A DNA stretch of 64,000 nt from Betaproteobacteria bacterium UBA1934 (GTDB lineage: Bacteria; Pseudomonadota; Gammaproteobacteria; Burkholderiales; Rhodocyclaceae). Under the pieces are notes generated by a model. That model saw nothing but the letters and a program-made list of their open reading frames with translations. It was not told where the DNA came from and did no database searches. Within the stretch, counting starts at the first letter, position 1. Every line of letters begins with the position of its first letter. The stretch covers positions 438,382 through 502,381 of the forward strand of contig DDFG01000004.1 in NCBI GenBank assembly GCA_002337055.1, in the 5' to 3' direction. Both the position numbers and the translations under genes were made by a program. Positions 49,533 to 58,627 of the stretch are shown piece by piece.

Positions 49533-50660
49533 ATGACCCCCATCCCAGAACGGACCGTTGAAAGACTGTGCATATACCGGCGAATACTTTTCCGCTGGCG
49601 CCAGCAAAGCAAGCAACGCTTCCATTCGCACGAACTCGCGGAAGAAGCCTCGATCACCTCGGCGCAAGTGCGTCGAGACATGATGTCCCTGAAGACGATC
49701 GGCACCCCGAAGAACGGCTATTTCACCGACAACATCATCGAGGAACTCGGCCTCATCATTGAGGGCGAAGGTGGCCAGAAAGTAGTTCTGGTTGGATTGG
49801 GCAAACTCGGCGGCGCCATTGTCAGTTACCTGGACGGCCTGCGCCCCGACCTCCGCATCATCGCTGCCTTTGATATCGACCCTGCCAAGGTCGAGACCAC
49901 TTTTGACTACACACCCTGCCTGCCGATCGAGCGTGTCACCGAAGTCGTTCAGGTCGAAAAAGTATTGATTGCAGTGTTAGCGGTGCCCAGCCAGGTGGCG
50001 CAGGAAATTGCAACAGAACTGGTCGGCGCCGGCATCTGCGCCTTCGTCAATTGCACTTCGGTCAAGCTGAAGGTGCCGGCAAACGTCTTTGTGCAGGATT
50101 TCGACATTTCCGTCGCGCTGGAAAAGTCGGCCTACTTCGCCCGTACCCTGGCCGAAGAAGCGGCGCTCCGCGACGTCACGCCGACCGAGATTGCCGATAC
50201 AACCGCTGAAAAGCGCCCGCGCGTGCTTTGCATCGACGACGATCGCGATGTCATCGACAGCTACCGCGCCATTCTCAACAGCGCCGGATACGACGTGGAA
50301 TTCGCCTTTGAAGGCAAATCGGGCCTGGCGCTGGCGCGCACTTGCTCGCCTGATCTCATCATCCTTGACGTGATGATGTCCCATCCCAAAGAAGGGTTCG
50401 GCGTCGCCCAGCAGCTTCGCCTTGAAGCCAATTTGCGTTTTGTCCCGATTCTGATGCTGACCGCCGTTTCGAGCGAGGCCGGATTCGACAAGGCGCGCGA
50501 CGGCACGGCCCTGCCCGTCGACGCCTTTGTCGATAAACCCGTGGCGCCCTTTACGTTGCTCTCGACGATGCGGCGGCTGCTCAGTCTGTCGCGGGACCAG
50601 ATAAACGTGGCAGGTGGCATTCCCTTTAGCCGCCTGCCTTCCCGAAGTTTTGTTGAATAG
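49533..50660 (+). CDS. Rex redox-sensing repressor fused to a response-regulator receiver domain
   Basis: A 375-residue two-part regulator. Residues 1-215 are Rex: an N-terminal winged HTH (SHELAEEASITSAQVRRD) and a Rossmann domain with GLGKLGG (Gly88, 90, 93), which binds NADH or NAD+. Residues 227-350 are a full receiver domain: acidic Asp235-Asp237, phosphoacceptor Asp279 (LIILDVMM), Thr310 and Lys335, all intact. The C-terminal tail is about 25 residues. Rex in proteobacteria is uncommon outside the deltaproteobacteria, and the REC fusion is unusual. GAGGAC precedes the ATG. It is the first gene of the membrane hydrogenase operon and its own operators lie upstream. Confidence 0.88.
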   Translation: MTPIPERTVERLCIYRRILFRWRQQSKQRFHSHELAEEASITSAQVRRDMMSLKTIGTPKNGYFTDNIIEELGLIIEGEGGQKVVLVGLGKLGGAIVSYLDGLRPDLRIIAAFDIDPAKVETTFDYTPCLPIERVTEVVQVEKVLIAVLAVPSQVAQEIATELVGAGICAFVNCTSVKLKVPANVFVQDFDISVALEKSAYFARTLAEEAALRDVTPTEIADTTAEKRPRVLCIDDDRDVIDSYRAILNSAGYDVEFAFEGKSGLALARTCSPDLIILDVMMSHPKEGFGVAQQLRLEANLRFVPILMLTAVSSEAGFDKARDGTALPVDAFVDKPVAPFTLLSTMRRLLSLSRDQINVAGGIPFSRLPSRSFVE

Positions 50661-50680
50661 ACGAAAGGCTCGGTGCTCTT

Positions 50681-52585
50681 ATGAACTATAAGGCGTGCGT
50701 GTGCAATTTATGCGGAACAGGCTGCGGCCAGTTCCTGAAAACCAATGGCAAAGCGGTGCTCGGCGTATCACCGTCAATCGGGCATCCGGTCAGCAAGGGC
50801 AAGCTCTGCATCCGCGGCTGGCATGTCAACGAGTTGCTCAACACCAACGATCGCATCACCACGCCCATGATCCGGTCGAATGGCAAGCTGCGCCCCGCCA
50901 GCTACGACGAGGCCATCGACTGGGTAATCGAGCGTATGCGCGATTTCTCCGGCCCCTCGGGTGAGATCGGCGTGCTGGCGTCGGCCCGCTCGTCAAACGA
51001 AGACAACTTCGCGCTGACCCGACTGGCCAGGGATATCTTCAAGACCGATGTGCTTGGCGTTGGTGCCGAAGCCGGCCACCACAACAGCATGGCGGCGCTG
51101 ACGCATGCCTTTGGCTACCCCGGCGCCATCGGCACGCTAACCGCCATCGACAAGGCCGATTACATTCTGGTTGTCGGGACCGATATTACGCGGCAGAACC
51201 CGGTCATCGGCGGCAATATCCATGCCGCGCAGATGCGCGGTGCCCGCGTGGTAACCATTTGCAGTGCCCGCACCCAAATAGCCAAGCTGTCTACCAAGCA
51301 CTACCAGCAAAAGCCGGGCACTAAGGGCCTGCTGCTGAATGCGCTGGCCAAGGCACTCTACGCCGTGCGGACGATGAATCACGACCGTCAGGCAAACCTC
51401 GACGCCATTCCGGGTTACGCCGACTACATCGCGGCGCTGCGCTCGATCTCGTCGGTGGCGCTCGAAAACGCGAGCGGCATCCGCTATGAAGAGATCGAGG
51501 AAGAGGCCCGCTATCTGAATATGGCCAAGTCGGTGGTCATCGTCTTCTCGACCGGCATCTCGGGTCTCGACAAACAGACCACGGAAATTATCGCCAATCT
51601 GGCCCTCCTCACTGACAAGATGGATCACGAGCACTCCGCTTTGATCCCGGTGGCCGGCATCAGCAACCTGCAAGGCACCTACGACATGGGGATGACCGGC
51701 AAGCCGGGCAAGAGCGTCTTCCGTAGCCTGGCCGATGCGCGCTCGCCGTTGAAGGCGCTGTTCGTGGTCGATCACGACGACGGCATCATCCGCAACCGCG
51801 ACCGCATCGAGAACCTCGACTTCGTCGTGTATTGCGGCGCCTTCAAGAATCCGTTCATGGATCTGGCCGACGTCATCCTGCCGCTGACCTCGTTCAACCA
51901 GACCGACGGCACCTATACCGCCAGCGATCGCCGAGTCCAACTCACGCGCCAGAACACCGAAAACCTCAGCAATTCGCTGCCCGGCTGGAACCTCTACCAA
52001 CTGATGGCCGAGAAAGCCGGCCAGTATTGGGGGTACTGCGACGCTGCCCACGTCTTCACCGATATCGCCAAGCGCGTTCCCAGCTATGCCGATCTGACGC
52101 ACGACCGCCTCGGTCGCGGCTACGGCCTGCACTGGGACCCCAAGGGTTTCCCCACCGCAGGCAAGAAGAAGTTCCACGCCGTCCGCATCGAATATCCGAA
52201 GCCCAAGACCAGCGAGGAATTCCCGTTTGCGCTGATGGTCGGCAAGGCCCAGCACTTCTGGCACCAGAACAATCTGATGCGCAAGACGCTGATTCCGCGC
52301 CGCGAGTACGACCAGACCCTGTTGCTCTACCCGCAAGGCTACGTGGAAATCTGTCCTGACGACGCCAAAAAGCTGAAGGTCAAGGATAAATGGACCGTGC
52401 AGGTGACTTGCAGCGCGGGTACCACCATGAAGATCGCCGTCAAGGTGTGTCCGGATATGCAGCCGGGCACCGCTTACATTCCCTATTTCATCAAGAACAT
52501 GATTTCTGATTTTCTCATCAAGTATGACGACGCCTTCTCCGCCGGCGAAGAGAGCGTCATCCCGGTGCGAATTGAAGAGGCATGA
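50681..52585 (+). CDS. Formate-dehydrogenase-like molybdopterin-family protein lacking the catalytic Cys/Sec
   Basis: A 634-residue protein aligning with FdhF-type oxidoreductases. The N-terminal [4Fe-4S] site Cys8-Cys11-Cys15-Cys43 matches FdhF exactly in spacing. The region that carries the Mo-binding Cys or Sec in FdhF (Sec140) reads GAEAGHHNSMAAL here, with Gly132 at that place and His133 next to it. The lysine that links cluster and Mo in FdhF (Lys44) is Arg45. It may therefore be a structural, NuoG-like electron conduit and not a formate dehydrogenase. It begins an operon with the SH-beta and SH-gamma-like genes. Confidence 0.78.
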   Translation: MNYKACVCNLCGTGCGQFLKTNGKAVLGVSPSIGHPVSKGKLCIRGWHVNELLNTNDRITTPMIRSNGKLRPASYDEAIDWVIERMRDFSGPSGEIGVLASARSSNEDNFALTRLARDIFKTDVLGVGAEAGHHNSMAALTHAFGYPGAIGTLTAIDKADYILVVGTDITRQNPVIGGNIHAAQMRGARVVTICSARTQIAKLSTKHYQQKPGTKGLLLNALAKALYAVRTMNHDRQANLDAIPGYADYIAALRSISSVALENASGIRYEEIEEEARYLNMAKSVVIVFSTGISGLDKQTTEIIANLALLTDKMDHEHSALIPVAGISNLQGTYDMGMTGKPGKSVFRSLADARSPLKALFVVDHDDGIIRNRDRIENLDFVVYCGAFKNPFMDLADVILPLTSFNQTDGTYTASDRRVQLTRQNTENLSNSLPGWNLYQLMAEKAGQYWGYCDAAHVFTDIAKRVPSYADLTHDRLGRGYGLHWDPKGFPTAGKKKFHAVRIEYPKPKTSEEFPFALMVGKAQHFWHQNNLMRKTLIPRREYDQTLLLYPQGYVEICPDDAKKLKVKDKWTVQVTCSAGTTMKIAVKVCPDMQPGTAYIPYFIKNMISDFLIKYDDAFSAGEESVIPVRIEEA

Positions 52586-52600
52586 ACGGAGAGGCATCAA

Positions 52601-53662
52601 ATGTCAAAGTACTTCGCGACTTCTCAGGAAATCAAGCAGCTGGCGGAAGAACTCTGTAAATCCCACGAGATTTACGGACCGCAGGTCGATCAACAATCCG
52701 GTCAGGTGTTCTTCGACGTGCTGAGCGACCTCGATGCGCTCGACCTCGATGCCGCCATTCCATCGATGCCGGTCAAGGAAATCCTGTTCCCGCAAATGGA
52801 ACGGATTCTGCAATACCGCTACGACGATGCCACCCAAAACGTCACGATGGAAAAGGCTTATGCCGAGAAGCCCAAGGTGCTGTTCGGATTGCGTCCCTGC
52901 GATCTGGCCGGCATCCAGTGTCTCGACCGCTTCTTCCTCGGTCAGGAATACGTCGATGACGTGTATCTGGCACATCGCCGCCAGAGCATCCTCATCACCA
53001 ACACCTGCACCCGCCCGTGGGACCAGTGCTTCTGCGTGTGCACGCACACCGGCCCGGCCGCCGACGAAGGTTACGATCTCGATCTGACCAAGATTGCCGA
53101 TGGCTATCTGGTTCAGGTCGGCAGCGAAAAAGGCCAGGCCATCGCCGACCAACGCGGCTGGACACCGGCCGAGGCACGGCAACTGAAAGAAAAGGATGCC
53201 GTTGTCGATCGCTCCGTCGAAGCCTTCCCGGCCCTGGCCAAAGACAACAAGGCCTGGATCTCGCGTGCGATGAACCGCATCACCACAGGCTTCGTCAAGC
53301 ACGAAATCTGGGAGTACATCGGCAACCAATGCGTGGAATGCGGCGCCTGCTCCTTCGTCTGTCCGACGTGCAGCTGTTTCAACATCGAAGACGCCAAGAT
53401 GTGCGACGGCGAGTGCGAACGCCTGCGTACACGCGACTCCTGCTCCTTCGAGGGTTACACGCGCATGGCTGGCGACCACAATCCGCGTCAGCCTGTGGAA
53501 GACCGCCGCAACAAGCGCTTCTTCTGCAAGCTCTCGTTCTCTCAATCCAAGAAGTACCTGCGCCCCGGATGCGTCGGCTGCGGCCGTTGCCAATGGGTTT
53601 GCCCGGGCGACATCGGCCTGCCCAATGTCGTCCAGTACCTCCGCCGCGAAACCACTGCATAG
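52601..53662 (+). CDS. Iron-sulfur subunit like sulfhydrogenase beta (HydB-type)
   Basis: A 353-residue cytoplasmic protein. Two ferredoxin-type clusters occupy the C-terminal third: CVECGACSFVCPTC and CVGCGRCQWVCPGD. The N-terminal part contains LFGLRPCDLAGIQCLD and TNTCTRPWDQCFC, typical of the HydB/AsrA-type proteins found in archaeal sulfhydrogenase and related enzymes. It should shuttle electrons between the flavin subunit and the hydrogenase or Mo-type subunit. GAGAGG lies upstream of the ATG; 15 bp separate it from the previous gene. Confidence 0.85.
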   Translation: MSKYFATSQEIKQLAEELCKSHEIYGPQVDQQSGQVFFDVLSDLDALDLDAAIPSMPVKEILFPQMERILQYRYDDATQNVTMEKAYAEKPKVLFGLRPCDLAGIQCLDRFFLGQEYVDDVYLAHRRQSILITNTCTRPWDQCFCVCTHTGPAADEGYDLDLTKIADGYLVQVGSEKGQAIADQRGWTPAEARQLKEKDAVVDRSVEAFPALAKDNKAWISRAMNRITTGFVKHEIWEYIGNQCVECGACSFVCPTCSCFNIEDAKMCDGECERLRTRDSCSFEGYTRMAGDHNPRQPVEDRRNKRFFCKLSFSQSKKYLRPGCVGCGRCQWVCPGDIGLPNVVQYLRRETTA

Positions 53663-53671
53663 GCCCGCATC

Positions 53672-54547
53672 ATGTGCAATTCACTCCGTCACGAAGAAAC
53701 CTGCCAGAAGAACGACGGTCTCTGCCCGATCGTCACCTTTCCGGAAGTCGTCAATATTGACGAAATCGCCGACGAGGCGCCGGAGGTCAAAACCTTCTAC
53801 ATGTCCTTTCTCGACAAGGAAGTCGAGAAGAATTTCAGGATCAAATCCGGTCAATTCATCATGTGCACGGTGTTCGGCGCCGGCGAGTTCGCCGTATCGC
53901 TGCCACCCAGCCCGGAGAATGACCGCTTCCACATCACGGTGCGCGCCGTCGGCAAGGTAACCAACGCCTTGCACGCCTTGAAGCCGGGCGACAAACTCGG
54001 CGTCCGCGGCCCCTTCGGCAACGGCTTCCCTTTCGAAGACATCAAGGGCAAGAACATCATCTACGTTGCTGGCGGTATTGGCCTGATTCCGCTTAGAAGC
54101 TCGATTGTCCATGCCTTGCAACACCGCAAGGATTTCGGCCGCATCATCCTGCTCTACGGCTCGCGTAGCGCCAGAGACCTGCTCTACCAACCGGACATCA
54201 AGGAATGGCAGAAGACCGACGGTTTCGAAACCTACATCACCATCGACCGCGCCGAACCGGGCTGGACGGGTGAAGTGGGTTATGTGAACACGCTGATCGA
54301 AAAAGCCAACGTGCCGGTGGACAACACCGTCGCCTTCGTCTGCGGCCCCCCGATCATGTTCAACAGCGTCATTGACGACTTCATGAAGCGCGGCATGAGC
54401 GAAGACAACATTATCTCGACGCTCGAACGCCAAATGAAGTGCGGCATCGGCAAGTGTCAGCACTGCGCCATCGGCCGGACCCTGGTCTGCACCGACGGCC
54501 CGGTCTACACCTACCGCCAGATCAAGACGCTGGGTGAGGTTATCTGA
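53672..54547 (+). CDS. FAD/NAD(P)-binding subunit like sulfhydrogenase gamma (HydG-type)
   Basis: A 291-residue ferredoxin-reductase-like protein. Order: flavin-binding beta barrel (RIKSGQFIMC, LKPGDKLGVRGPFGNGF), NAD(P)-binding domain (IIYVAGGIGLIPLRSSI, VFVCGPPIMF), then a C-terminal [2Fe-2S] motif CGIGKCQHCAIGRTLVC (Cx4Cx2Cx7C). It probably transfers electrons between NAD(P)H and the neighbouring Fe-S subunits. This HydG is the sulfhydrogenase-type name, not the radical-SAM [FeFe] maturase. One base overlaps the next gene. Confidence 0.85.
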   Translation: MCNSLRHEETCQKNDGLCPIVTFPEVVNIDEIADEAPEVKTFYMSFLDKEVEKNFRIKSGQFIMCTVFGAGEFAVSLPPSPENDRFHITVRAVGKVTNALHALKPGDKLGVRGPFGNGFPFEDIKGKNIIYVAGGIGLIPLRSSIVHALQHRKDFGRIILLYGSRSARDLLYQPDIKEWQKTDGFETYITIDRAEPGWTGEVGYVNTLIEKANVPVDNTVAFVCGPPIMFNSVIDDFMKRGMSEDNIISTLERQMKCGIGKCQHCAIGRTLVCTDGPVYTYRQIKTLGEVI

Positions 54548-55035
54548 TGATTCCGCTCGACCAGGGCCTGCGCCAGATATTGTCGGAGCCGACCTGCCTG
54601 GTCGGCATCGGCAATCTGCTGCGCAACGACGATGCGGTCGGTGTCGTCATCGCCGACCGCCTCAGTCGGGAATGGGCCGATCGTGGGTCGCACCAGATCG
54701 TCAACGCCGAAGACGTCATCGAAAACCATGTGTTCTCTATCGCCGACAGCGATGTCAGGAACGTGCTGGTCATCGATGCCGTCGAGGGCGGCGAAGCCGA
54801 AGCAGGCTCGCTTGTTCTCGGTCGGCTGGAAGAACTGGAGGCCACGCGCGGCGGGTTGTCGACGCACAAGCTGGCACTGTCTACCGCCGGCAGCGTGCTC
54901 CGTCACTACGGCAAGGATGTCTGGCTGCTCGGCATCTTCGCCGCCAATACGGATTACGGAACAGAAATCAGCCAGGACATCCTGGACAGCGCCGACGCGG
55001 TCATCGACCTGGTTCGTGCGAACAGCAAGGAGTGA
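54547..55035 (+). CDS. Hydrogenase maturation endopeptidase (HycI-like)
   Basis: A 162-residue protease for C-terminal processing of a [NiFe] large subunit. Motifs are VGIGNLLRNDDAVGV, VIDAVEGG and STHKLALS, with the expected Asp and His metal ligands. Its placement inside this operon suggests that it processes the group 4 large subunit downstream, separately from hoxW of the other operon. The start codon shares one base with the preceding stop (TGATG). Confidence 0.87.
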   Translation: MIPLDQGLRQILSEPTCLVGIGNLLRNDDAVGVVIADRLSREWADRGSHQIVNAEDVIENHVFSIADSDVRNVLVIDAVEGGEAEAGSLVLGRLEELEATRGGLSTHKLALSTAGSVLRHYGKDVWLLGIFAANTDYGTEISQDILDSADAVIDLVRANSKE

Positions 55036-55041
55036 TTCAAG

Positions 55042-56925
55042 ATGGATTTCAATATCTACAACGGTTTGCTAACAGGGCTTGGGCTGCTCGTCGTTTCGGC
55101 GGTAGTCACCCCGCTCTTCGCCGGTAACCGCAAGTTTGCGGGAAGTCTGAACTTCCTGTTCTCGCTGGTCGCGGCGCTCATTTTCGCCACGATCAGCGTC
55201 AAGGTGCTCGCCGGCAGCGCGGGCGTGACCGAGAGCCACACACTACATTTCAGCGGTCTCACCGTTCCCCTTCTGATCGACGGCTTCTCGGCGCTCTTCC
55301 TGGCGCTAATCGCGTTGACGTCATCACTGACCGCCTTCTACTGCATCGGCTACATGGAGATGGAACACTATCGCCATTACAGCCTGCGCGGTTTCTTCGT
55401 CGCCTTCCCGATCTTCATCGCGGGCATGGTCGGCATCGTCACGGTCGATGACCTGACGACCGGTTTCACCATCGCCTGGCAGATGATGACCCTGGCCTCG
55501 TTCTTCCTGATCCGCTTCGATCATCACGACACCGCCATCACCCGCAGCGCCAACAAGTATCTGGTGCTGATGGAACTGGCCTGGCTGGTGATCTTCGCCG
55601 CCGCGATGATGATTCCGCACGCCGGCGCCGGCACTCCGCTGCACGCCCTGACCGAAGGCCTTGGCCAGATCTCCGGTTCCAGCCGCGGTCTGATCTACGC
55701 CCTGCTACTGCTTGGTTTCGGCATGAAGGCCGGCATGTTCCCGCTCGGCCAGTTGTGGCTGCCAGACGCCCATTCATCGGCACCTTCACCGATATCCGCA
55801 CTAATGTCCGGCGTTATGATTAAGACTGGCGTCTATGGAATCGTCCGCACGCTGTTTTGGATGGTGCCGGCCGACATGCAACTGACCGACGGCCGCAATC
55901 TCGGCCTGGTGCTCGCCTGCTTCGGCGTGGTCACCCTGTTCATCGGCACGGTTCAAGCCCTGAAGCAGCACGACGCCAAACGGCTGCTTGCGTACTCATC
56001 GATTGGACAAATGGGCTACATCCTGCTCGGCATCGGTGTCGGCCAGTACTTCCTGCTCTCCGGCAACCTGCTGCTGCAAGGCTTGGCCGTGCTGGCGCTG
56101 ATCGGTGGCATCTACCACACCTTCAACCACGCCTTGTTCAAGGGTCTGCTCTTTCTCTGCACCGGCAGCGTGCAGTACGCCACCGGCACAAAGGATCTTG
56201 ATCATCTTGGAGGGTTGATGAAACTTATGCCGATTTCTGCGATTTTTGCTGCTATCGCATCAATTTCCATTGCAGGCATTCCTGCTAGCAGTGGTTTCGT
56301 CAGCAAATGGGCAATTATCTCGAGTAGCTTACTTTCCGCAAAATCGGGCGGCATATTCGTTCTCTTCGGGATCATTGCCTTGGTAACTAGCGCAATAACG
56401 CTGGCTCTTACCGTAAAACTATATGGAATGACGTTCACCTCCGTTGGCATCGAATGGAGCAAGAACCCGAACGTGCATGAGGTCGACGGCGTCATGCTGT
56501 TCCCGAAGGCGATTCTGGCCATCATCTGTCTGATCCAGGGTTTCTTCCCGTGGTTGTTCGTGGGGTTGTTCTCCCGCGTGTTCGCCATCTCGGAAGGTTC
56601 CATCGTGCAAGCGACATTCGCCGATCCCGCTACCCAGGCTGCCCTGGCGCAATCGTGGGCGGGGATCACGTTCAGTACCCCAAGTGCAGGCGGCCCAGCG
56701 GGAGTGGCGTTCATCATGCCTCTGATACTCCTCGCCATTCTTGCTGTGGCCTACCTGTTTGCCGCCTGGTTGCGGCGTGCGGGTGGGGCCGAGCAAAAGA
56801 CCGGCGCCGTCTGGCTCTGCGGTTACCAGACCCTGAACGACTCCAACCGTTACCTGAGCAGCCACATTTACGCCGCCTTCAAGAAGTTCATGAAGTGGAC
56901 CGGCGGCAATGTGCACGGGGCCTGA
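55042..56925 (+). CDS. Antiporter-like membrane subunit (HycC/HyfB, NuoL/M family)
   Basis: A 627-residue polytopic protein, about 15 TM helices, homologous to Mrp/NuoL proton- or sodium-translocating subunits. The key lysine/glutamate helix motifs (YLVLMELAWL, GMKAGMFPLGQLWLPDAHSSAP, HTFNHALFKGLLFL) are present, and the tail AVWLCGYQTLNDSNRYLSSH is the FHL-type end. It is the only antiporter-like subunit here, as in FHL-1. Bases 56190-56455 have clearly lower G+C and different codon choice than the rest of the gene. Confidence 0.88.
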   Translation: MDFNIYNGLLTGLGLLVVSAVVTPLFAGNRKFAGSLNFLFSLVAALIFATISVKVLAGSAGVTESHTLHFSGLTVPLLIDGFSALFLALIALTSSLTAFYCIGYMEMEHYRHYSLRGFFVAFPIFIAGMVGIVTVDDLTTGFTIAWQMMTLASFFLIRFDHHDTAITRSANKYLVLMELAWLVIFAAAMMIPHAGAGTPLHALTEGLGQISGSSRGLIYALLLLGFGMKAGMFPLGQLWLPDAHSSAPSPISALMSGVMIKTGVYGIVRTLFWMVPADMQLTDGRNLGLVLACFGVVTLFIGTVQALKQHDAKRLLAYSSIGQMGYILLGIGVGQYFLLSGNLLLQGLAVLALIGGIYHTFNHALFKGLLFLCTGSVQYATGTKDLDHLGGLMKLMPISAIFAAIASISIAGIPASSGFVSKWAIISSSLLSAKSGGIFVLFGIIALVTSAITLALTVKLYGMTFTSVGIEWSKNPNVHEVDGVMLFPKAILAIICLIQGFFPWLFVGLFSRVFAISEGSIVQATFADPATQAALAQSWAGITFSTPSAGGPAGVAFIMPLILLAILAVAYLFAAWLRRAGGAEQKTGAVWLCGYQTLNDSNRYLSSHIYAAFKKFMKWTGGNVHGA

Positions 56926-56951
56926 TTTTCGAAGGATTCTAGAGGTGCATG

Positions 56952-58625
56952 ATGAGAAAAGAACTTGAAGCAAAACTGAAAGCCGAACTTCAGGACGACG
57001 TCGTCTGCGTCGAGAAGTCGGACGAGCGCACCATCATGGTCGACGTCAAGCGCGAAGCCGTGCGCAAGACCTCCAAGATGGTCACCGACATCAACGGTCG
57101 CTACCTGTGCAGCATCGGTTACGACAACATCGACCGCGACGGCACGATCGGGCTGGTACATACCTACTCGGTTGACGATGCGGACCGCTTCATCTGCGTG
57201 CGCACCAGTGCGCCGGAATCGGACCCGACCATCGAGTCGATCACGCCCGACCTACCCTCCGCCGGCTGGTCCGAGCGCGAATACATGGATCTACTGGGCC
57301 TGAAGTTCCCGAACCACCCGAAACCGAAGAAGCTCATCGTCGCCGACGACTGGCCGGCCGGCATCTACCCGATGCGCAAAAACGTGCCGCACGATCTCGT
57401 GCCGCCGGGCGCCGAAGATGTGGCCTACCAACTGGACGAAGCGCCCCCGGGCACCAAGATCGTCCCGATCGGCCCCTTCCACCCCAGCCTGCATGAGCCG
57501 GAACACTTCGCGGTCTATGTCGACGGCGAAACGATCAAGGGTTGCGACTACCGCGGCTTCATGACTCACCGCGGCATCGAGAAGCTTTGCCAGACCCAGG
57601 TCAGCTACAACGAAGTGCCCTTCATTGCGGAACGGATCTGCGGTATTTGTGGCTCCGTGCACGCCACAGCCTTCTCGCAAGCCGTGGAGTCGGCCGGCGG
57701 TATCCAGATTCCGCGTCGCGCCGAATTCATCCGCACGCTGATGCTGGAAGTTGAGCGCATCCACTCCAACCTGCTCTGGCTGGGCGTGGCCGGTCATCTG
57801 ATCGGTTTCGACACGGTGTTCATGCAGGCCTGGCGCGTACGCGAACAGATCATGTGGCTGTGCGAACGCCTCACCGGCAACCGCAAGACCTACGGCATGA
57901 TCCTGATCGGCGGCGTGCGCAAGGACATCACCCCGGAAATTGCCGACGACATCCGTAAGGTAATCGACAAGGTCGAGGAAGAACTGATGGTCATTCACCG
58001 CGCCATCGAAAAGGACACCTCGATCCACAAGCGCACCAAGGGTGTCGGCACGATCACCAAGGAAGAAGCCATCGCCTGGGGTCTGGTCGGCCCGGTCGCC
58101 CGCGCCCGCGGTGTCGATATCGACGCCCGCCGCGATCACCCGTACGCCGCCTACGACGAGGTGAAGTTCGAAGTGCCCGTACTGACCGACTGCGACGTCT
58201 GGTCGACGCTGGTGATCCGCGTCATCGAAACCTTCGAAGCGATCAAGATCATCCGTCAGTGTCTGGACAAGATGCCGGGAGGCGAATACTTCGTCGAACT
58301 GAAGGACAAGATTCCGCCGCTGCGTCACGCCATCACTGCAATCGAGGCACCGCGCGGCGAGTCGATCCACTACGTCATCACCGGCGAAGAAAATCGTCCG
58401 GAACGCTGGCGTGTGCGGGCACCGACTTACCCGAACCTGCAGGCCGTGCCGCTGATGCTGCTGAACGAGCAGTTCGGTGACTTCCCGATCATCATGGGCA
58501 GCATAGACCCCTGCTTCTCCTGCACCGACCGCGTTGCCGTCATCGACCTGAAATCGGGCAAATCCAGTTCCATGACCAAGGCCGAACTGGAACGCCTGTC
58601 CAGAAAAACTCCGGAAAGAGCCTAA
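56952..58625 (+). CDS. Group 4 [NiFe] hydrogenase large subunit (HycE-like, NuoC-NuoD fusion)
   Basis: A 557-residue catalytic subunit. The first 150 residues resemble NuoC; the remainder is NuoD/HycE-like. L1 is ERICGICGSVHATAF (Cys230, Cys233) and L2 is DPCFSCTDR (Cys521, Cys524). The 30 residues after Arg (VAVIDLKSGK...) fit a cleaved C-terminal peptide, as HycE is cut after the same Arg. This distinguishes it from NuoD, which lacks L2 cysteines. ATG 56952 is preferred; the ATG three bases earlier is too close to the GAGGT ribosome site. Confidence 0.92.
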   Translation: MRKELEAKLKAELQDDVVCVEKSDERTIMVDVKREAVRKTSKMVTDINGRYLCSIGYDNIDRDGTIGLVHTYSVDDADRFICVRTSAPESDPTIESITPDLPSAGWSEREYMDLLGLKFPNHPKPKKLIVADDWPAGIYPMRKNVPHDLVPPGAEDVAYQLDEAPPGTKIVPIGPFHPSLHEPEHFAVYVDGETIKGCDYRGFMTHRGIEKLCQTQVSYNEVPFIAERICGICGSVHATAFSQAVESAGGIQIPRRAEFIRTLMLEVERIHSNLLWLGVAGHLIGFDTVFMQAWRVREQIMWLCERLTGNRKTYGMILIGGVRKDITPEIADDIRKVIDKVEEELMVIHRAIEKDTSIHKRTKGVGTITKEEAIAWGLVGPVARARGVDIDARRDHPYAAYDEVKFEVPVLTDCDVWSTLVIRVIETFEAIKIIRQCLDKMPGGEYFVELKDKIPPLRHAITAIEAPRGESIHYVITGEENRPERWRVRAPTYPNLQAVPLMLLNEQFGDFPIIMGSIDPCFSCTDRVAVIDLKSGKSSSMTKAELERLSRKTPERA

Positions 58626-58627
58626 TC

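Noticed and set aside
50681..52585. Active formate dehydrogenase (Sec or Cys)
   Set aside because: No TGA or Cys at the expected position; Gly is found instead.
51137..52600. Long minus-strand frame opposite the FDH-like gene (487 codons)
   Set aside because: Antisense shadow; the plus-strand protein has Fe-S and family motifs and fits the operon.
56949..58625. Group 4 large subunit as NuoD of complex I
   Set aside because: Both active-site CxxC pairs for Ni and a processing peptide are present, which NuoD lacks.
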